Shown: piece by piece, positions 60,156 through 64,000 of the stretch | Layout of the letters: each line of letters opens with the position of its first letter | Position numbering within the stretch: position 1 is the first letter of the stretch | Source of the DNA: Gigaspora margarita | Lineage: Eukaryota; Glomeromycota; Glomeromycetes; Diversisporales; Gigasporaceae | Length of the DNA stretch: 64,000 bases | Direction of reading: 5' to 3' | NCBI GenBank assembly: GCA_009809945.1 | Contig: WTPW01000559.1 | Span: 31,846 to 95,845, forward strand | Notes under the pieces: generated by a model | What the model saw: the letters and a program-made list of their open reading frames with translations, nothing else | The model's database searches: none | Told to the model about the DNA's origin: nothing | Position numbers and translations under genes: made by a program

Positions 60156-60287
60156 ATGTATACATACCCTATTGAAATAATCTTTATATCAATAGCTTTA
60201 ACAATCCTTTGTATACCACTTATAATTGCTACTTTGATAGTAGTAGACCATTTGACATACAGAAATCTACTCCTAACACCAATATAA
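60156..60287 (+). CDS. 43-residue single-span membrane protein, hypothetical
   Basis: A short frame beginning M-Y-T-Y-P. Residues 7-30 are continuously hydrophobic (I/L/V/A rich), and a short polar tail contains D-H-L-T-Y-R-N. The stop is a double TAA. Codon use (many ATA, CTA, ACA) matches the cassette downstream, which supports membership. A 291-bp gap, the largest in the block, separates it from the next gene. Confidence 0.45.
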   Translation: MYTYPIEIIFISIALTILCIPLIIATLIVVDHLTYRNLLLTPI

Positions 60288-60528
60288 TAAATCTAGCATA
60301 CATACATATAATATTATATTTATATTCTCAAAAGAATCGATAGTATACTTTATTGTAACCACTATACGATATTATATTTATTAAATAAAAACTGAATTAT
60401 TTATAAACTGAAATTATCTTTCGATAGTAAAAGAGTACTTGTTGGTTTATACTCACGTATCTATTAAGGACTAGCTACCCTTAAGAAATTACTTAGCTAT
60501 CTAAGGAAACAGAAATAAAAAGTCGTGC

Positions 60529-60540
60529 ATATAAAGGCAA
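60529..60540 (+). promoter_or_regulatory. possible TATA-type element before the cassette
   Basis: CATATAAAGG lies about 45 bp upstream of the ATG at 60579, within the only long non-coding gap in the block. This is a position-based guess; AT-rich DNA gives many such matches. Confidence 0.25.
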
Positions 60541-60578
60541 ACAAATAAAAGCTGCAATGCCACCATAAAAGAAAATAA

Positions 60579-61148
60579 ATGAGAATACACAACACTATAA
60601 TTAAAATAGTTATTATCTGGATAATAATAAGCCTGACACCACCAAAAAGAAATTACCTTATACAAGCTGACGTAATAGTTTTATCCATACCAGCACCAGC
60701 ACCTGCACTACCAACTTCAACTGAAAATATAGTCACTCCAACTAAAGTGAAAACTAAAGCAACTACAACTACCTCTATTCAATTAAGCCAAACAAATCAA
60801 CCTGATAATAATAATAATAGTAATCTTACTACAATAATCGNAATATTAGCTGCATCAATAACAATATTAGCACTATCCGCGCTAGTACTGATTTGCTGTA
60901 TAAAAAGACTTAGAACTAGGAAACAGGCGTATAAAAGACACCTGCAAATACAGAATCCATCTGTATCACAAATCCAAAGAAGACAAGCATATCAATATCC
61001 TAATACCTCAGACTTACCGTTTCAACAAAATATATTCTCAAACCCAATTCCAGTCTTAAACCAAAATCAGATAGCAACATTAGCAAAGAATATCAATCTC
61101 AGGAGCCAAGCACAACGGAAAGCACCACCACTACCTCCACCTTACTAA
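60579..61148 (+). CDS. type I-like membrane protein with Pro/Thr-rich ectodomain and C-terminal PPxY
   Basis: 189 residues. Residues 6-20 are hydrophobic (possible signal peptide or anchor). Residues 24-84 form a Pro-, Thr- and Asn-rich region, probably glycosylated if exported. Residues 84-108 are a membrane span ending in C-C, followed by basic K-R-L-R-T-R-K. The 75-residue Gln/Asn-rich tail ends P-P-L-P-P-P-Y, so the last four residues are PPxY. In known systems PPxY binds WW domains of Nedd4/Rsp5 ubiquitin ligases, and viral matrix or envelope proteins use it to recruit ESCRT for budding. Family unknown. One ambiguous base (60841) sits in codon 88. I infer an envelope or adaptor protein of a mobile element; a host arrestin-like adaptor is less likely given the neighbours. 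Confidence 0.7.
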   Translation: MRIHNTIIKIVIIWIIISLTPPKRNYLIQADVIVLSIPAPAPALPTSTENIVTPTKVKTKATTTTSIQLSQTNQPDNNNNSNLTTIIXILAASITILALSALVLICCIKRLRTRKQAYKRHLQIQNPSVSQIQRRQAYQYPNTSDLPFQQNIFSNPIPVLNQNQIATLAKNINLRSQAQRKAPPLPPPY

Positions 61149-61259
61149 AATAAGTAATCTGAATAAAAAGGAAAATACTCTGTAACAAAATAGATCAACA
61201 CTGAAGATAGGAATACCCAGAATAAGAACTAACACTGTAATAATGCGACAGGGACGCGT

Positions 61260-61478
61260 ATGAATTTAGCAAATAAGGAACATATCATTGCAATAACTGT
61301 TTCATTCATAATAGGAGCTATTATTACAATTCTCACACTATTATCACCACCCGAAATTCAAACTAAATTAGCCTTAGNAATAACAATTACNTTATCATTA
61401 ATATCAATATTATTCGTAATCTTTGCTATTCTTAAACTATTCTATGTCAGAAGGACAAACAACATTGACAACTGTTAA
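61260..61478 (+). CDS. 72-residue two-span membrane protein, hypothetical
   Basis: Hydrophobic runs at residues 9-28 and 39-61 are joined by a short S-P-P-E-I-Q-T-K loop. The tail F-Y-V-R-R-T-N is basic. A short out-of-frame ATG 16 bp upstream (61244) ends across this start (GTATGA). Two ambiguous bases (61378, 61391) fall in the second span. Its 3' end overlaps the next gene by 35 bp in another frame. No family recognised. Confidence 0.6.
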   Translation: MNLANKEHIIAITVSFIIGAIITILTLLSPPEIQTKLALXITIXLSLISILFVIFAILKLFYVRRTNNIDNC

Positions 61479-61671
61479 CTGTAATTGTAGTATATTAACG
61501 CCACTAGCATCAACACTATTACTTACGCTAATAGGCACCATATTCATTACTGTTATAATTATTTTAGCAATCGAGTACAACTACCAAAGATATAAAAAGA
61601 GACTTTACAAACAGTTCTCTACACTGTACGGACCATACGGACAACAAGATATCAACACTGGCTGTTGTTAA
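61444..61671 (+). CDS. 75-residue single-span membrane protein, hypothetical
   Basis: I chose the ATG at 61444 rather than one seven codons upstream, because it gives a polar N-terminus (M-S-E-G-Q-T-T-L-T-T) and a smaller overlap with the preceding gene. A T-V-N-C-N-C motif precedes the span at residues 20-43. The tail is basic and Tyr-rich (Y-Q-R-Y-K-K-R-L-Y-K) and ends in C-C. The N-C-N-C block recurs in the second frame of the gene at 62091-62428, suggesting paralogous membrane proteins. Confidence 0.6.
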   Translation: MSEGQTTLTTVNCNCSILTPLASTLLLTLIGTIFITVIIILAIEYNYQRYKKRLYKQFSTLYGPYGQQDINTGCC

Positions 61672-61674
61672 CTT

Positions 61675-61917
61675 ATGAATTCTACTACTACACCTATTAC
61701 TACAGAAGAACTTGATACCACCCAATCTATTATAATAACTGCATCTATTATTACCATATTTGCAGTAATATCTATTATTATTTCTACTTGCTTATATTAT
61801 TGCTTTCAAAAGAATAGAAATAAGACCTACCACGTTCAAAGAAATATATCCACGCCTTCACACATTTACCGAGACCACAATACAGGAAGTCTGATTATTA
61901 ACAAAACACCTGTATGA
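61675..61917 (+). CDS. 80-residue single-span membrane protein, hypothetical
   Basis: A Thr-rich N-terminus (residues 1-17), one span at about 18-42, then C-F-Q-K-N-R-N-K and a polar tail. It starts 3 bp after the previous stop, and its own TGA overlaps the next ATG as ATGA. Topology is like that of the 61444 product. Confidence 0.6.
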   Translation: MNSTTTPITTEELDTTQSIIITASIITIFAVISIIISTCLYYCFQKNRNKTYHVQRNISTPSHIYRDHNTGSLIINKTPV

Positions 61918-62090
61918 ATATATTCAAAAGAATATTCAGAAGGAAAAGAAAAAGAACTACTAAACGTCAACAAAGGCCAACACCTCTATTCTTACCACAC
62001 AATCAAGCATACCACCACTATATAAGCCAAAACCAATTCCGACCAAACACTTTAGAAATAAATAGACTATTAGGGAACATAGGAAATTAA
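61914..62090 (+). CDS. 58-residue strongly basic protein, hypothetical
   Basis: The first 20 residues are almost all Lys/Arg plus aromatic residues (F-K-R-I-F-R-R-K-R-K-R). The remainder is Pro-, His-, Gln- and Asn-rich. It starts inside the stop of the gene before and ends directly against the next ATG. The basic stretch suggests nucleic acid or phospholipid binding; that is inference from charge only. Confidence 0.5.
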   Translation: MNIFKRIFRRKRKRTTKRQQRPTPLFLPHNQAYHHYISQNQFRPNTLEINRLLGNIGN

Positions 62091-62428
62091 ATGAGTAGAT
62101 TACAATTCTTAACACTCACTATACCCACAACTACTATATTCATAACTGTATCTCAGACACCAGTATACACTACAGTACTTGAAACAACTACAGCAACTAC
62201 TACAATTAATTCAACTGCAACTGCACTATAACACCTAGCTACGTAAACGATACCAACGTTATAACCNAAGATATAGTAACTATAATACTATTAGCATTTG
62301 CAATAGCAATAGTAGTATACGTAAACTATAGGCATAGACTAGGAAAGAAGCTCAAAATAGCTAATAATCATCTTGACTACGCAGAAAGAATAGCCTCTAC
62401 CTTAAACNANACCATTAANCCTACTTAA
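62091..62428 (+). pseudogene. membrane protein gene apparently split by a frameshift
   Basis: Frame 1 (62091-62231, 46 residues) starts at an ATG touching the previous stop and looks like a signal peptide followed by a Thr-rich segment. It then meets TAA. A second frame, open from 62210 to 62428 but without its own ATG before the span, supplies N-C-N-C, an ectodomain with possible N-glycosylation sites, a span (I-I-L-L-A-F-A-I-A-I-V-V-Y-V) and a basic tail. Together the two halves have the plan of the neighbouring proteins. A one-base indel near 62210-62230 would explain this; a sequencing error or programmed shift is possible. Four ambiguous bases lie in this gene. Confidence 0.5.
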
Positions 62429-62745
62429 TGAGCTNTGAAAANGACGAAAGCTCTACAAGTGAAACATTCAATACAATTGACGAATATATTGAAGACCTTA
62501 ACAAAAGACTGAAGAATATTAAACCTACATATAAACCACTAACAAAGGACGAACAAGAACTATATTTAAAAACCAAAGTACTAGTTGATAATAGAAAAGC
62601 AACAACAAAAACAATAGTACAAGCGTATATTATTTATGCTATACGAAACAAAGAAGAAAGTGAATACATTGAAGAAATAGCTACCACATATAAACAAGAT
62701 CTTAAAACATTAACTGAACTTGCAGACACCAAATACAAAAATTGA
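62428..62745 (+). CDS. 105-residue charged helical protein, hypothetical
   Basis: The ATG overlaps the previous TAA (TAATG), and the gene ends in TGA right before the next ATG. It is rich in Glu, Lys and Thr, has no membrane span, and is probably helical throughout (repeated E-Y-I-E patterns at residues 17-20 and 79-82). Two ambiguous bases affect codons 3 and 5. No family recognised. Confidence 0.6.
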   Translation: MSXEXDESSTSETFNTIDEYIEDLNKRLKNIKPTYKPLTKDEQELYLKTKVLVDNRKATTKTIVQAYIIYAIRNKEESEYIEEIATTYKQDLKTLTELADTKYKN

Positions 62746-63150
62746 ATGAATGCAGTAAAGAAATTATCATATATTGAAACTGAACAGTGGAAATTGAAAT
62801 ACCCTTTCTACCAAATTCATACTCAACAATTCCTATACTACTATAAAGGATTCAGAGCATACTTTGAACAACCCATACCAGAATACGCTATATTAACCAA
62901 AGATATACCAGCAAAAGTACAAACATTACTAACAGCATTACAGAAAATCTATTTCAAAGCAGGAGGAGCTCTAAAAAAGAACACTTACGCGAAACAAGAC
63001 GTAATAACCTACTTAAAATACGGACACCTATTCCAAAGACCAGAATTAATCAGAAAAGGATTACTAATAACAAGAGGACAACAAAACATTAATAACTACA
63101 TACGATATTGTTTATACACAAATATTGAACCTATCATAACAACATTATAA
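62746..63150 (+). CDS. 134-residue soluble protein rich in Tyr and Gln, hypothetical
   Basis: A continuous frame starting immediately after the preceding stop. It is aromatic-rich (Y-P-F-Y-Q-I-H, Q-F-L-Y-Y-Y-K) and basic, with no membrane span. The stop TAA lies 4 bp before the next ATG. The context (membrane proteins upstream, large structural-looking ORF downstream) suggests a virion or replication accessory protein, but no motif supports a specific role. Confidence 0.6.
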   Translation: MNAVKKLSYIETEQWKLKYPFYQIHTQQFLYYYKGFRAYFEQPIPEYAILTKDIPAKVQTLLTALQKIYFKAGGALKKNTYAKQDVITYLKYGHLFQRPELIRKGLLITRGQQNINNYIRYCLYTNIEPIITTL

Positions 63151-63154
63151 AGAA

Positions 63155-63363
63155 ATGGCAGCACCCACAATAGAATATCCCGACATCAGTACCCTCAACA
63201 TATTAAATATGATGGGAGGGAAAATGATGAATGGAACAAACTGGCTTGAATGGAGTGCAGAATTTGAAAAGAAAATACAAGCATATATACCAATAGTAAT
63301 ACTCACACTAGGATTCTTTACTGGAAGTAACAAATCACTAGGATATACCAGAACTGCTACTGG
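63155..63363 (+). pseudogene. 5' part of a longer gene, cut by a MITE
   Basis: The first 69 codons begin M-A-A-P-T-I-E-Y-P and contain N-M-M-G-G-K-M-M-N-G and a hydrophobic run (P-I-V-I-L-T-L-G-F-F). The frame then enters a 323-bp MITE that supplies a stop after about 15 codons. The remainder continues, in the original frame, at 63687-64000. The gene was therefore once longer than 170 codons. It is the last and largest gene seen; structural protein is a guess. Confidence 0.7.
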
Positions 63364-63686
63364 GGGTGCTGGTCAAAATCCCGACAAACAGAATCCCGAC
63401 AGGTCATAATCCTGACAAAAAAAATCCTGACAGTAAAAATCCCGACAAATCCCGACAACAAAAAATTATAAAGTTTATTTAAGTTAGGGTAGGGTTAGGC
63501 GGGTGCATAGGTTAGGGTTAGGGTGTGCGCCTAGGTTAGGGTTTGGGTTTAGGCGATTATATAGTAAAATTGCTCAACGAACACTTTTTTAATTGTTGGG
63601 ATTTGTCGGGATTTTTGATTGTCAGGATTTTTTGTCGGGATTATGACCTGTCGGGATTCTGTTTGTCGGGATTCTGACCCAAACCC
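63364..63686. mobile_element. 323-bp MITE, perfect 8-bp duplication, inside a cassette gene
   Basis: GCTACTGG occurs exactly at 63356-63363 and 63687-63694. The inverted ends are about 95 bp long and nearly identical (AATCCCGACAAACAGAATCC and so on), built of repeated AATCCCGACA words. The centre (63484-63558) is TTAGGG-like: GGTTAGGGTTAGGGT and variants. The 8-bp duplication suggests a hAT-type transposase in trans. Confidence 0.95.
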
Positions 63687-64000
63687 GCTACTGGAGATAT
63701 ACAAGCAGCTACGACCGGAGGATACAATGTATTTTTTATAAGACAACTCATAACTAAAGTAGTAACACAATGCTTTACAAGGAATGCATATCAAGATGCT
63801 ATGAGGCATATTGATGCATATGTATGTTGGTTTCCAAGCGATTTTAATGACGGAAAACGAATACCACCAACAAACTGGGAATCAGATTACAACAGACAAC
63901 AAACAATAAATAACGCAGTAACACCATTATTAAATCCCAACAACTTCCCAAAAGCATTAAATATACACTACAACCATGCTGCAACAAAACCAGGACAAGA
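63687..64000 (+). pseudogene. 3' part of the MITE-split gene, continues beyond the window
   Basis: This frame is open to the last base. It begins with the duplicated target bases and is in phase with 63155-63363 if the insert and one duplication copy are ignored. It contains T-T-G-G-Y-N-V-F-F, W-F-P-S-D-F-N-D-G-K and N-N-A-V-T-P-L-L. I do not recognise it. Codon use matches the rest of the cassette. Confidence 0.75.

Noticed and set aside
60579-64000. Bacterial contamination or a prokaryotic operon
   Set aside because: Despite compact spacing there are no clear ribosome-binding sites, and a MITE of the same telomere-motif style as the flanks is inserted in it, so it is resident in this genome.

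Overview
This is a very AT-rich, repeat-dominated stretch of nuclear DNA from a eukaryote. It has no tRNA or rRNA genes and no recognisable host gene. The evidence is long A- and T-runs, a decayed hAT transposase with a 68-bp GT-AG intron, a LINE with RNase H, tRNA-headed SINEs, dozens of short inverted-repeat (MITE and foldback) elements, and many internal TTAGGG-type motifs. An early-diverging fungus, for example a glomeromycotan, fits this style, but that is inference only.

Layout. 1-10.8 kb: two giant imperfect palindromes (about 665-2610 and 5470-10740), tandem ~185-bp palindromic satellite monomers, and mariner-, Harbinger- and hAT-type MITEs. 10.84-15.09 kb: a near-complete hAT DNA transposon with a broken transposase. 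15-39 kb: AT-rich intergenic DNA holding SINE copies, nested MITEs, foldbacks and minisatellites. 39.4-48.0 kb: an ~8.6-kb LINE on the minus strand (ORF1, endonuclease, reverse transcriptase, RNase H), broken by stops and frameshifts and with altered catalytic residues. 48-59 kb: more foldbacks and non-autonomous hAT elements, several with clear 8-bp target-site duplications (TSDs).

60.1-64.0 kb is unlike everything else. It is a run of small plus-strand ORFs packed end to start (ATGA and TAATG overlaps, gaps of 0-4 bp). Most are short single-span membrane proteins. One has a Pro/Thr-rich ectodomain and ends in a PPxY motif; a basic peptide, two soluble proteins and a larger protein that runs off the window follow. 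I recognise no family. The compact layout, the membrane-protein load and the PPxY motif suggest an integrated virus- or plasmid-like element. It is partly decayed: one gene appears frameshifted, and another is cut by a 323-bp MITE with a perfect 8-bp TSD. This cassette is the best candidate for an undescribed system.
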